Origin: Abiotrophia sp965245735
GTDB taxonomy: Bacteria; Bacillota; Bacilli; Lactobacillales; Aerococcaceae
Direction: 5' to 3'
DNA: 64,000 nucleotides
NCBI GenBank assembly: GCA_965245735.1
Contig: CBDFAX010000005.1
Location: 26,373-90,372, forward strand
The notes under the pieces were generated by a model. The model worked only from the letters and a program-made list of their open reading frames with translations. It searched no databases and was not told where the DNA came from. This document shows positions 35,497 through 43,329 of this stretch, piece after piece. Numbering within the stretch: the first letter of the stretch is position 1; each line of letters begins with the position of its first letter. Made by a program: the position numbers and the translations under genes.

Positions 35497-35733
35497 ATTA
35501 GAAATCCTTTCTAGTGGAAGGGAGATGGGTCAGTAGAGACCTAGATATTTTCTGATATCCATGAGTTAACATAATATACACTCTTTCAAAGGCAAAAACC
35601 TTTGCAGGCACTCATTGATTAATCGAGCAACTACAAAGGCTTTCACGAAAAACTGCAAATAGAAGTTTACCACAAAAACCGGTAAACTTCTATTTCTTTT
35701 ATATTACAAATAACCAACAAGGAGATGGTATTT
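35497..35733. other. Chromosome/element junction region
   Basis: No gene is seen in about 240 bases. It must hold the minus-strand promoter of the HesB-like gene. The chromosome-to-element boundary probably lies here, because all genes to the right belong to the element. I see no tRNA gene and no integrase, and I cannot define an attachment site from one end alone. Confidence 0.4.
35657..35695. terminator. Strong 15-bp inverted repeat, possibly a bidirectional terminator
   Basis: AAATAGAAGTTTACC pairs perfectly with its complement across a 9-base loop, and a T-rich tract follows. It could insulate the element from the chromosome. An element-end repeat is the alternative. Confidence 0.6.
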
Positions 35734-35817
35734 ATGATTAAAAAAAGGGCACTGAAGGTCGCTAGTGTATTTGAGGAAGTTGTAACTGAGGAAGAATTTG
35801 CTAGACTGACAAGATAG
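35734..35817 (+). CDS. Small ORF of 27 residues
   Basis: ATG 35734 follows AAGGAGATGG by 7 bases. The product is MIKKRALKV... with an acidic middle (EEVVTEEEF) and no membrane helix. The binding site supports translation, but the short length does not. It is the first of three tiny frames before parA. No family recognised. Confidence 0.4.
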   Translation: MIKKRALKVASVFEEVVTEEEFARLTR

Positions 35818-35827
35818 GGGATTTCGA

Positions 35828-36004
35828 ATGTTGTCGAAAACATTACTCGTTATTGCCATACTATTGGCAATCGTTGTTTCATTTTACACATTGATTAAAT
35901 GGATGAGAACGAAAAAGCGCTTCTATATGTGGTTGTCACTCTACCAAATCCCTTTCATCTTAGCCCCGTTGCTTTTGCTAATGCTAGAAATAAAATACAG
36001 ATAA
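35828..36004 (+). CDS. Small two-helix membrane protein A (58 residues)
   Basis: MLSKTLLVIAILLAIVV... forms one hydrophobic helix (about 5-25), a basic loop KWMRTKKR, and a second helix (about 38-54). AGGGGA lies just upstream of ATG 35828. It resembles the next small gene in length and pattern: LL.IA in helix 1, F..L..W..T.K at its end, and IP before a poly-Leu second helix. A TTGCCAAATTGGCAA palindrome starts 7 bases after its stop. Function unknown; an exclusion, immunity or toxin-like membrane peptide are options. Confidence 0.6.
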   Translation: MLSKTLLVIAILLAIVVSFYTLIKWMRTKKRFYMWLSLYQIPFILAPLLLLMLEIKYR

Positions 36005-36010
36005 CATTAC

Positions 36011-36035
36011 ACCTCTTGCCAAATTGGCAAGAGGT
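36011..36035. repeat. Element palindrome copy 1
   Basis: Core TTGCCAAATTGGCAA with arms ACCTC/GAGGT. It is 7 bases after the stop of small membrane protein A, with no T-run following. Confidence 0.9.
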
Positions 36036-36083
36036 AATTGCCTATAATGATGGTAAATTGCCCGATAGAGTGGAGAAAAATTA

Positions 36084-36263
36084 ATGACTTTGCAGAAATA
36101 CTTATTATGGATAGCAGTGATTCTAATACTTTTATTGTTTTTCCCAAGCTTGTATCTGTGGTGGAAGACAAGAAAGAAAGAAGACTTGAAAGTATTACTT
36201 TTTTTGATTCCTCACGTCATATTTGTGTTGTTGTTACTGATACACGAATATATTTGTAAATGA
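36084..36263 (+). CDS. Small two-helix membrane protein B (59 residues)
   Basis: MTLQKYLLWIAVILILLLFF... has a first helix (about 6-27), the basic loop WWKTRKKEDLK, and a second helix (about 36-54) with IP and a Leu-rich run. It looks like a paralogue of the 58-residue protein before it. GTGGAG lies about 9 bases before ATG 36084. A second TTGCCAAATTGGCAA palindrome starts 7 bases after the stop, and parA follows. Confidence 0.6.
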   Translation: MTLQKYLLWIAVILILLLFFPSLYLWWKTRKKEDLKVLLFLIPHVIFVLLLLIHEYICK

Positions 36264-36269
36264 CGCTCA

Positions 36270-36294
36270 ACCTCTTGCCAAATTGGCAAGAGGT
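36270..36294. repeat. Element palindrome copy 2
   Basis: Identical to copy 1 over 25 bases. It lies 7 bases after the stop of small membrane protein B and 26 bases before parA. Confidence 0.9.
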
Positions 36295-36319
36295 ATTACT
36301 TTAAAAAGGAGTTGGTACT

Positions 36320-37111
36320 ATGAAGAAACAGGGAAGAGTAATTTCAATTGCAAATCAAAAAGGGGGCGTTGGCAAGACCGCCACTGCCATGAACCTAGGA
36401 GCATCACTTGCTAAAAAAGGGTATAAGGTTTTATTGGTTGACTTAGACCCACAACACAACTTGAGTAACTATCTAGACTGCCGGGACTTTTCACTAACAA
36501 TCGCTGAAGCTTTCTGGATGGAGCTAGAGGGTGACGAAAGTTACGCTAGCCGTCTTGTGAGAAACCATTCCGAAAATTTGGATTATATTCCAACATCCCT
36601 AGACTTGTCGGCTATTGATATGAAGTTAGTAGTCGCGAGCGCGCGCGAGTATTACTTGAACGAGATTTTCGAAAGAATCAACGCTAGAGAGATTTACGAC
36701 TATATTATCGTGGACTTAATGCCTGCTCTTAACCTTCTGATGATCAATGCCTTAACGGCTTCCGACTCTGTTATCGTACCTGTGGAAGCATCGCATGGTG
36801 CCTTCGAAGGTCTTGGACAGTTATTTACCCACGTTGAGAATGTAAAACGGCGCCTCAACAAGGGGCTTGAAGTAGAAGGTATCTTGTTTACAAAGGTACC
36901 AAATAACAACCTAGCCAAAGAAATCCGTGAACGTCTTTTGGAAAAATACCCTGGATTGCTGCTGAAGGCAGAGATTAAAGAGCTAGTAGAGGCGCGCAAG
37001 TCATACGCGGATCGTATTCCTTTAAACAAAATGAAAAGTAGCAAATTAGCAGCTAACTATTCTGATTTAGCAGATGAACTTCTGGAGAAAGGTGGGATGG
37101 GTCATGTTTAA
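36320..37111 (+). CDS. parA: ParA family partition ATPase
   Basis: A 263-residue ParA/Soj-type ATPase. The deviant Walker A KGGVGKTATA is near residue 15, and YDYIIVDLMPALNLL is Walker B. It lacks an N-terminal HTH, so it resembles the small ParA (type Ib or Soj) class. With the ParB that follows it should segregate the replicating element. AAAAAGGAGTTGGTA precedes the ATG; the same binding-site string recurs before two minus-strand genes at 59145 and 63942. Confidence 0.92.
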   Translation: MKKQGRVISIANQKGGVGKTATAMNLGASLAKKGYKVLLVDLDPQHNLSNYLDCRDFSLTIAEAFWMELEGDESYASRLVRNHSENLDYIPTSLDLSAIDMKLVVASAREYYLNEIFERINAREIYDYIIVDLMPALNLLMINALTASDSVIVPVEASHGAFEGLGQLFTHVENVKRRLNKGLEVEGILFTKVPNNNLAKEIRERLLEKYPGLLLKAEIKELVEARKSYADRIPLNKMKSSKLAANYSDLADELLEKGGMGHV

Positions 37112-37949
37112 TTCACCTAATTTGACAGATGCCTTCTTCTCTCCTGGTTCCGAAGCAAAACCAGAAATCAAGGAGATTGCTTTAACTAGACTTGACCCCT
37201 ATCAAAACCAACCGTTCAAATTATACTCAGATAGCAAACTTAAAGAACTGGCGGAAGACATCAAGGTGAACGGACTATTAAATCCGATTATCGTACGACC
37301 GTATGGAAAAGGTAGATATCAAATAATCGCCGGACACAACCGGGTAAATGCCTTTATTTCAAACGGCGAATCTATGATTCCTGCTATCATCAAAGAGATG
37401 GATGACCAAGCGGCAGCCATTGCTTTAGTTAACAGCAACTTAAATCAACGCCAGGAGATAACTCCTGGTGAAAAAGCTAAGGCGTACAAAATGCGTCATG
37501 ATGCTATTAAATCCCAGGGCGTGAAAGGAGCAGGAAATTCTTTAGATAAGCTATCTGAGGAGTCTGCGGATTCTGGTAGGACTATCGCTCGTTATATTCG
37601 CGTAAACAACCTCATCCCAGGATTATTTGAACGATTCGATGAAGGGAAACTATCATTGTCGGTAGCGGAAAAATTGACAGTTTTAGAGCCAGAAGCTCAA
37701 CAGTTGGTGGATGACTATTTGGAAGTCAGCAAAAAGCGTTTAACAGACAAACTCGCCAAAAATATCTTGGAACAAAAGACACTTACGGGTGAGGGGCTGA
37801 AAAAAGCATTAGAGCATCCTTCAAAAGGAGTTCCCTCCACTGACTATGTAGGTCTCTATGCCGACTATAATCAGAGAAAAAAAGATGTGAATGAGGATGT
37901 GTTTCTTTCAGTTATCGAATTTCTAAAAGAAAAGGGTATTCTGAAGTAG
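37104..37949 (+). CDS. parB: ParB/Spo0J-like centromere-binding protein
   Basis: About 281 residues. The ParB nuclease/CTPase domain has LKELAEDIKVNGLLNPIIVR and IIAGHNRVNAF, followed by an HTH region (GNSLDKLSEESADSGRTIARYI) and a C-terminal part. ATG 37104 lies inside the end of parA, with AAAGGTGGG upstream, so the two are coupled. Its DNA target is unknown; the palindromes found throughout this element are one candidate. Confidence 0.88.
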   Translation: MFNSPNLTDAFFSPGSEAKPEIKEIALTRLDPYQNQPFKLYSDSKLKELAEDIKVNGLLNPIIVRPYGKGRYQIIAGHNRVNAFISNGESMIPAIIKEMDDQAAAIALVNSNLNQRQEITPGEKAKAYKMRHDAIKSQGVKGAGNSLDKLSEESADSGRTIARYIRVNNLIPGLFERFDEGKLSLSVAEKLTVLEPEAQQLVDDYLEVSKKRLTDKLAKNILEQKTLTGEGLKKALEHPSKGVPSTDYVGLYADYNQRKKDVNEDVFLSVIEFLKEKGILK

Positions 37950-37958
37950 CTTACCCTC

Positions 37959-37973
37959 AGTGAATTATTCACT
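37959..37973. promoter_or_regulatory. Palindromic operator over a -35 box
   Basis: AGTGAAT-T-ATTCACT is a perfect 15-base palindrome. Its last six bases, TTCACT, are placed 17 bases before TATACT (37991-37996, with TGC extension), so it would overlap the -35 of the promoter for the replication genes. Confidence 0.6.
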
Positions 37974-37996
37974 TCAATAACATAATCTGCTATACT
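37968..37996 (+). promoter_or_regulatory. Promoter of the rep gene cluster
   Basis: TTCACT, a 17-base spacer and TATACT with an upstream TGC. It lies after parB and before the zinc-ribbon gene. Confidence 0.6.
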
Positions 37997-38016
37997 ATCC
38001 GAAAGGAGTGATTCAA

Positions 38017-38214
38017 ATGCCAACCATGACTCAGACTAAACTCAAATGCACCAAATGTGGTAGTGTATATCCAATGTGGCGAAACAGCGGGTGGCGTCAC
38101 AAAGAAGATCATATTAAGCATTTGTATTGCTTCAAATGCCAAGAGACCACAGCCCATTCAGAGCAAACCGAATATTCAGAGTGGGAGGCCGCCAACGATG
38201 TTGTCAAGGACTAA
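38017..38214 (+). CDS. Small zinc-ribbon protein
   Basis: About 65 residues. CTKCG and CFKC are spaced as a zinc ribbon. GAAAGGAGTGA lies 7 bases before ATG 38017, and the GTG at 38008 is in that site. The next gene begins inside it. Such small zinc ribbons are common beside replication genes of Firmicute elements; role unknown. Confidence 0.6.
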   Translation: MPTMTQTKLKCTKCGSVYPMWRNSGWRHKEDHIKHLYCFKCQETTAHSEQTEYSEWEAANDVVKD

Positions 38215-38623
38215 AATTATCATTGGAAATATACTCGTTGCGTTATCTATTATCTCTGACATATTCAGAGGATTATTCATCTTCTTTGAATGGCTATGGA
38301 TGGGGATAGGTGGATTAGCGATCATTATTTTATCCATCGCTTGTGTATTAGGTGGTTTCCGAGATAATTTCTGGAAGCTAGTTCTAGTAGCGGTTATAGT
38401 TATTGGCCCAATTATCCTTGCGAATAGCCTGAAGCAACTTGGATACACGCTAATAAAGAGTGGCTATAAGGATTTAGCTGAAAGAGAAGCGCAGATTCTA
38501 AATGGTTATTCTGAAGACAGAGCACTAACATCTCAGGCCTATAATCGATATCTTCAAAAATACTATCAAGCGTGTAAAAACCACAAGCTTGCAGCACAAG
38601 AGCACGAGGAGCGTTATAAATGA
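38198..38623 (+). CDS. Membrane protein with three helices, unknown function
   Basis: About 141 residues. Hydrophobic segments lie at about 6-25, 30-50 and 56-80, followed by a charged helical tail (GYKDLAEREAQILNGYSEDRA). ATG 38198 follows GGGAGG by 9 bases, and the gene overlaps its neighbours on both sides by 17 and 4 bases, which points to tight coupling. I do not recognise a family. Confidence 0.6.
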   Translation: MLSRTKIIIGNILVALSIISDIFRGLFIFFEWLWMGIGGLAIIILSIACVLGGFRDNFWKLVLVAVIVIGPIILANSLKQLGYTLIKSGYKDLAEREAQILNGYSEDRALTSQAYNRYLQKYYQACKNHKLAAQEHEERYK

Positions 38624-38916
38624 CAGAATATACAAGACATTTTCAAATGCCTTCCATTCTTTTCGAACACGATACACATCAACGGCTGTCTACGACGGCC
38701 GTTGTCGTATATTCAGTATTATGGGATCTGCAACAGCATAGCCCAAACGAAGAGCTACAAGGTATTCTGGGAAAGAAAATTCCTAACTATTTGCGCATTA
38801 CACCATATAAATATAAACGCGCACTACGTGAATTAATGACAATCGGACTTTTAACACAACGGGGCAAAAAAGGAATCGACCTCTTTAAACTAAAATCGGT
38901 TGAGTCACTAGTATAG
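38620..38916 (+). CDS. Small winged-helix-like DNA-binding protein
   Basis: A 98-residue protein. STTAVVVYSVLWDLQQHSPN and ITPYKYKRALRELMTIGLL have the layout of a small winged helix similar to the N-terminal domain of the RepA_N initiator that follows (compare LTAKVTYSFFMDRARLS). It may be a regulator of, or derived from, the replication initiator. It overlaps the membrane gene by ATGA. Confidence 0.5.
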   Translation: MTEYTRHFQMPSILFEHDTHQRLSTTAVVVYSVLWDLQQHSPNEELQGILGKKIPNYLRITPYKYKRALRELMTIGLLTQRGKKGIDLFKLKSVESLV

Positions 38917-38925
38917 GAGGAAAAT

Positions 38926-40077
38926 ATGGGAAAGATGCCACGTATAAAGAGTGGTGATTTTGCACGAACACAATATTACCAACTTCAGAAAATACTTTTC
39001 GTAAGCGAAGAATACGCTGACTTGTCTTTAACGGCGAAGGTCACGTATTCTTTTTTTATGGACAGGGCAAGATTAAGTGATGTTCGAGGGTTTCGAAATA
39101 AGGATAATGAACCGTACTTCTTTTTTTCAAACGAATCATTGGCGAAGATGTTAGGATGCAGCGAACGGAAAGTTACTGCTATAAAAAAAGAGCTAGTGTC
39201 ATTCGGGTTACTAGATATCATAAATACCGGGCGTGCTCAACAGATGTATGTCAGAGAACTAAACTACTCTAATATTCAAAGTGATCAACTAGAAATCTTT
39301 GAAGCTCCTGACGAAGATCAGACGAAGTGGTCTGAAGAATCAATAAAGAAATTGTCGAAAACAATGTCAAATAGGAATGTATCTAGAGGGCCTAAAGTTA
39401 AAATATTGAGTTTCAATAAAAAGATGCTTCATCGGGCCAAAGAAGACGAGTCGCAAAATTTGCGACTCGTCTCAAAAAAGCCTTTATATAGGCAATCTTG
39501 GCGCTACAGAAGAGAACGGGTCGCAAATTTTGCGACTCAGAGTCGTCGTTTTTTGCGCCCTAGTAAGACTGACTTAGTAAATACAAGATTACCTATAGAT
39601 GAATATAGATCACTACCTGACCATTCCCAGAAAAAAATTCTATCTGAACAGGTGAGTAAAAATTATGAATTATCTACTGACGATGAATTACAAAGCCTAA
39701 TGCGAGAACAGTACCTATTCGATTTGGAAAATAATAAAGAATACCACCCAATTATTATCGCTACGCTAAAAGTGCTTTCGAAGAGCGAAGATTTAGGAAC
39801 TCTTCATATGTCACTAAGCAAAGCTATTGAGGATATGATATACGGCGTATATCATTATTACCCAGATGCGCGTCAATTTAGCGCTCGTATCAGTGATTTA
39901 TTAGAACAATTAGACTTTTACCGAGGCTACGAAATCGCTGAAGTTACGCGACACGCCTTGGTAAGAGCGTATAAGCATACCAAACACCAAGAAATTTGGA
40001 ACAAAACTGCTTACTACGCAACAAGCATCGAGAAAGCAGTTGTTGAACACCTTAGCTATAACTATGAGATGAATTAA
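38926..40077 (+). CDS. repA: RepA_N-type replication initiator
   Basis: A 383-residue protein. Residues 15-115 show the RepA N-terminal winged-helix domain (YYQLQKILFVSEEYADLSL; FFFSNESLAKMLGCSERKV). The middle (about 150-230) is basic and low in conservation, and a separate C-terminal domain follows, as in initiators of theta-replicating plasmids and of some integrative elements. AGGAGGAAAAT precedes ATG 38926. Strong inverted repeats in the middle of the coding sequence are the likely origin. Confidence 0.85.
   Translation: MGKMPRIKSGDFARTQYYQLQKILFVSEEYADLSLTAKVTYSFFMDRARLSDVRGFRNKDNEPYFFFSNESLAKMLGCSERKVTAIKKELVSFGLLDIINTGRAQQMYVRELNYSNIQSDQLEIFEAPDEDQTKWSEESIKKLSKTMSNRNVSRGPKVKILSFNKKMLHRAKEDESQNLRLVSKKPLYRQSWRYRRERVANFATQSRRFLRPSKTDLVNTRLPIDEYRSLPDHSQKKILSEQVSKNYELSTDDELQSLMREQYLFDLENNKEYHPIIIATLKVLSKSEDLGTLHMSLSKAIEDMIYGVYHYYPDARQFSARISDLLEQLDFYRGYEIAEVTRHALVRAYKHTKHQEIWNKTAYYATSIEKAVVEHLSYNYEMN
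39444..39536. other. Probable replication origin inside repA
   Basis: A 29-base perfect inverted repeat (14-1-14, containing GAGTCGCAAA) lies at 39444-39472. A related 17-base repeat GTCGCAAATTTTGCGAC is at 39520-39536, and a further GAGTCG follows. RepA_N plasmids such as pAD1 and pSK41 carry their origin within rep, so these repeats are the best origin candidate here. Confidence 0.6.
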
Positions 40078-40093
40078 GAACAGGAGGAAAGTA

Positions 40094-40507
40094 ATGGAAT
40101 ATATCATATCCCTAATCACTATACTAACTCTTTTACTTACAATAACACCAAAACTGCCAATTGTTGAAAATTTAGAGCCTCACATAATGGCTGCGGCTTC
40201 ATCAGTATCAGCATCTACCGAAACAAACGATCAAGTTGATGAACAGGTGCTTGCCGATTCAAAATCTAATCGAAACTTAAATGATTATCAGCAACAAGGT
40301 TCAGTCCCAACCTCACAATCTGATTTTCAAAGGCAAGAGTTTTATTCTATACCACCTGGTTATTTTGGAAGTTTTGCCGAAGCCGAATCCTATGGATACT
40401 CACAGTTAAATGGAAAAGACAAAGCAAGTTGTCAAGTCTATTTAGCAGGCTATCTGCCAAACGGCATCCCGTATTATGGGGTTGACTTTTGGTCTTCGAA
40501 TAACTAA
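40094..40507 (+). CDS. Secreted or anchored protein with an AGYLPNG domain
   Basis: A 137-residue protein. A hydrophobic N-terminus (about 3-18) acts as signal or anchor. After a polar linker, residues about 88-133 form a domain with IPPGYFGSFAEAESYG and VYLAGYLPNGIPYYGV. The same domain occurs in the 536-residue secreted protein at 44823. CAGGAGGAAA precedes the ATG. No known family assigned; surface exposure during mating is an inference. Confidence 0.6.
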   Translation: MEYIISLITILTLLLTITPKLPIVENLEPHIMAAASSVSASTETNDQVDEQVLADSKSNRNLNDYQQQGSVPTSQSDFQRQEFYSIPPGYFGSFAEAESYGYSQLNGKDKASCQVYLAGYLPNGIPYYGVDFWSSNN

Positions 40508-40510
40508 TTT

Positions 40511-40533
40511 AAGCCTCTTCTAAGAGGCTTTTT
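40511..40533 (+). terminator. Rho-independent terminator
   Basis: AAGCCTCTT and AAGAGGCTT form a 9-bp stem with a 2-base loop, followed by TTTC. Confidence 0.8.
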
Positions 40534-40566
40534 CTATACACTAAACATAGAAGGAGTGATTAAAAG

Positions 40567-40617
40567 ATGGTAAATAATCCATTATACGGTTCGCGAGAGC
40601 CTCCACAATTTATTTAA
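40567..40617 (+). CDS. Possible 16-residue leader peptide
   Basis: ATG 40567 follows GAAGGAGTGATTAAAAG and encodes MVNNPLYGSREPPQFI before TAA, in the spacer before the LPXTG adhesin gene. The binding site is good, but a frame this short is easily a coincidence. Confidence 0.25.
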   Translation: MVNNPLYGSREPPQFI

Positions 40618-40652
40618 CACAACAGCTAAATTAACAGAAAGGAATTTATAGT

Positions 40653-43070
40653 ATGCGAAATGTTAAGAGAACACTAGTGCTCTTCGCGATTGTCCTATTA
40701 TCTTTGGTTGCTCTGACCAGTGCTAGCGTATTGGCGGCCACCCCAAAGGTTGCGAGTGTGAATGCTACTCAAAACACACCATTAAAAACAGAGTCAGTCA
40801 AGCAGAAACCTGAGACTAAAGTTTCTGAGGCAGATAAAGAGACTAAACAGAATACTGAATCTCAATCAGTGGTTGAATCTGAATCAACAGAAACTAAATC
40901 AAGTTTGACATCATCAGAAGTTGAAAGTACAGAAAAACCGTCAGAAGAGAAAGAGGTTTCTGATATTGAAGATCGACTAAAATCTGAACTGTCTGAAAAA
41001 GGGCAGGTAGAGTTGACAGACCATGAAGCTAAGGTATTAGCAGGGAGTAACTATTCAGGCTTTAGGAATGCTATTACTTCTGAAAATGGTGAGTTAAAGG
41101 TAGAGGGTTCCAAGCTAGGTACTATCTACTATTCTAGAGGAGAGGTTGGTAGATATTATGATGATATCTACGTGACTACAATCAATGGCAAAGTAGTGTT
41201 CTGTATTGAACCTATGACACAGTGGGTAGCAGGCACTCAATATTCTGCTGAAACCTTACCAGACAATGTGACGCTAGAAAACAAAGCCACTCTAACACCT
41301 ACTTTAGATGCAGGTAGAGTGAATATTGATAAGAACACTCGCTTAAAGCTTGAACAAATTGTTCAATACGGTTACTATGATTTACCCTCACGGCAGAATG
41401 CCGGATTCACTCAAGCGCTATTGTGGGAAAATATGGGCTTCAAACTTTTGAATGAAGGCTATATTGCTGAAAATCAAAAAGCTTACGATTCTTTCAAAGA
41501 AAAAGTCAATGCTAAGATTGCAGCATGGAAAAATACACCAAGTTGGAATGGCAAGACAGTAGATTTACAGGTTGGTAAGTCAGTAACATTGACTGATACC
41601 AATGGTGTATTTAACAAGTTGAAATTGCCATCAGAAATGAACGGTGTGACCTTAGAACGCAAAGGTAATGATTTAACCTTAACCGCAACCGCAACCGCTA
41701 AAACAGGCGAATTTTTGCTAAAACAAGACCCTGCTACTTTATCTGATCCTGTGTCGCTACTTTATAAGCGTCCAGGAGCGCAAACTTTTGCTAGCCTATT
41801 TTTCCGAGATCCTGTTTCAGGTTTGTTTAATCTGAATATTTTGCCGAGCGAAGGGCAAATCACCTTGATTAAGAAAGACCACGAAGTGGACAATTATTTA
41901 TCAGGGGCTGTGTTTAACGTATTAGACAGTCAAGGAAAAGTAGTTGATACCTTAACTACTGATGTAAATGGTAAGGCAACCAGTAAAAAGTTGCCACTAG
42001 GTCATTACCAAGTAGTTGAAGTGAAAGCGCCAAGACAGTATGTCTTGGATAATAAAAAATATGAAGTGGAGCTAACCAATACAGGTAAAGCAACCCCTCT
42101 TGTTGAGGTTTCTAAAACAATCTTAAACAAAGAGGTCCCACCGACTATCGGGACTACTTTAACTGACAGTGAAGGCGAAAAACAAGTAGATCCGTTGCAA
42201 GAGGTAGTATTAAAGGACGTTGTCAAAGTAGCGGGTGCTATTGTTGGCAAGTTCTATGACTTAGTAGGGACGCTTAAAGATGTAGAAACAGGCGAAGACT
42301 TACTTTATAACGGTAAGAAGGTAACGGCTTCTACAAGAGTGCAAGCCAAGACTAAAGATTTCTTTGCCGAATTGTTCTTTAAGTTTGATGCTCGCAGCTT
42401 GAAAGGCAAGAAAGTAGTTGCATTTGAAGACCTCTACACTAATGGCCGTCATGTAGCAAGTGAAGCAAAGCTAGATAACCCAAGTCAAACTGTCCGTATC
42501 AGAAACCCTAAAATCCACACTACTGCTACCATTAATGGTAAGAAGGAAGTGGAAGCAGGTCAGCCTTACACAGTTGAGGATGTTGTCCAATATGAAGATT
42601 TTAGCCCGGGCAAATACTATCGCTTATCTGGCTTAGCGGTGTACCCAGATACCAAGGAACTCATTAGAATTAATGGTTCTATTCCAAAAGGTACGGTTAC
42701 TTTTAAAGCTGAATCAGAAAATGGAAAAGTTACCGTTCCAATTTACTTTGAAAGCACGGAACACTTGTCAGGTAAATCAGCAGTTATCTTAGAAGAAGCA
42801 GAACGCTTATTAGTATCTAAAGATGCCACTGAGGACGAAGTGAAGAAAGCTAAAGGTGAGAGTGTAGCAGAACATAAAGATTACAAAGACTACGGTCAAA
42901 CAGTAACCTTTACACCACCAACTCCACCTGTAACACCACCAACTCCACCTACACCACCGCATACCCCTGAATTACCAAAAACAGGAGAATCTACAAATGC
43001 GTTTATTTTGGTTGGAGGTTTATTACTTATGTTAGGTATGTTTGTACTACCTAAACGTAAGGAAGTTTAA
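40653..43070 (+). CDS. LPXTG-anchored adhesin with thioester (TQXA) domain and VaFE repeats
   Basis: An 805-residue surface protein. Parts in order: signal peptide (1-29); Ser/Glu-rich stalk (about 30-120); thioester domain with VFCIEP (Cys184) and FTQALLW (Gln254), the pair that forms the internal bond; a SpaA-like domain (ITLIKKDHEV... to about 490); two VaFE-type repeats (VVAFEDLYTNG); a Pro/Thr wall region; LPKTG at 774-778, a membrane helix and KRKEV. Thioester adhesins attach covalently to host or cell surfaces. On a conjugative element it may help mating contact, as PrgB does on pCF10. No sortase is encoded here, so the host enzyme must act. Confidence 0.9.
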   Translation: MRNVKRTLVLFAIVLLSLVALTSASVLAATPKVASVNATQNTPLKTESVKQKPETKVSEADKETKQNTESQSVVESESTETKSSLTSSEVESTEKPSEEKEVSDIEDRLKSELSEKGQVELTDHEAKVLAGSNYSGFRNAITSENGELKVEGSKLGTIYYSRGEVGRYYDDIYVTTINGKVVFCIEPMTQWVAGTQYSAETLPDNVTLENKATLTPTLDAGRVNIDKNTRLKLEQIVQYGYYDLPSRQNAGFTQALLWENMGFKLLNEGYIAENQKAYDSFKEKVNAKIAAWKNTPSWNGKTVDLQVGKSVTLTDTNGVFNKLKLPSEMNGVTLERKGNDLTLTATATAKTGEFLLKQDPATLSDPVSLLYKRPGAQTFASLFFRDPVSGLFNLNILPSEGQITLIKKDHEVDNYLSGAVFNVLDSQGKVVDTLTTDVNGKATSKKLPLGHYQVVEVKAPRQYVLDNKKYEVELTNTGKATPLVEVSKTILNKEVPPTIGTTLTDSEGEKQVDPLQEVVLKDVVKVAGAIVGKFYDLVGTLKDVETGEDLLYNGKKVTASTRVQAKTKDFFAELFFKFDARSLKGKKVVAFEDLYTNGRHVASEAKLDNPSQTVRIRNPKIHTTATINGKKEVEAGQPYTVEDVVQYEDFSPGKYYRLSGLAVYPDTKELIRINGSIPKGTVTFKAESENGKVTVPIYFESTEHLSGKSAVILEEAERLLVSKDATEDEVKKAKGESVAEHKDYKDYGQTVTFTPPTPPVTPPTPPTPPHTPELPKTGESTNAFILVGGLLLMLGMFVLPKRKEV

Positions 43071-43079
43071 TCTAGACTT

Positions 43080-43104
43080 ACCTCTTGCCAATTTGGCAAG
43101 AGGT
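43080..43104. repeat. Element palindrome copy 3
   Basis: Core TTGCCAATTTGGCAA (central T) with arms ACCTC/GAGGT. It is 10 bases after the adhesin stop. Confidence 0.9.
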
Positions 43105-43125
43105 GATATTTCGAGGAGGTTTTAT

Positions 43126-43329
43126 ATGTCACAGAAAATTAGCAAGCAGGAGGCAACCCAAATGCGTGAGATGGCGGAAGCCATCATGAAAGCAAAAGGA
43201 CTTGACCCAGTGGCTGTTCGTTATCAGCAAGACTTAGCGTTCGTATCAGAAAATGCTAAGTTCATCGTTAGGACGCTAAAGAGTAAGGAGGAGAAAAAAG
43301 ATGCAGAAAATTCTACTTCAGGCGAGTAA
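43126..43329 (+). CDS. Small cytoplasmic protein of the transfer operon
   Basis: A 67-residue charged helical protein (MSQKISKQEATQMREMAEAI). GAGGAGG precedes ATG 43126. The pilin-like gene starts inside its 3' end. First gene of the transfer operon after a palindrome. No family recognised. Confidence 0.6.
   Translation: MSQKISKQEATQMREMAEAIMKAKGLDPVAVRYQQDLAFVSENAKFIVRTLKSKEEKKDAENSTSGE

Noticed and set aside
36011..36035. Palindrome copies 1 and 2 as ordinary intrinsic terminators
   Set aside because: No T-run follows these copies on the plus strand, unlike copies 5 and 6, so simple termination does not explain them.
36038..36259. 73-codon frame overlapping small membrane protein B
   Set aside because: It has no good ribosome binding site and an ordinary composition, while the 59-codon frame has a site and looks like its neighbour.
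41685..41700. Short tandem repeat (AACCGC units) in the adhesin gene
   Set aside because: It is in frame, only a few units long, and encodes an ordinary Thr-Ala stretch.
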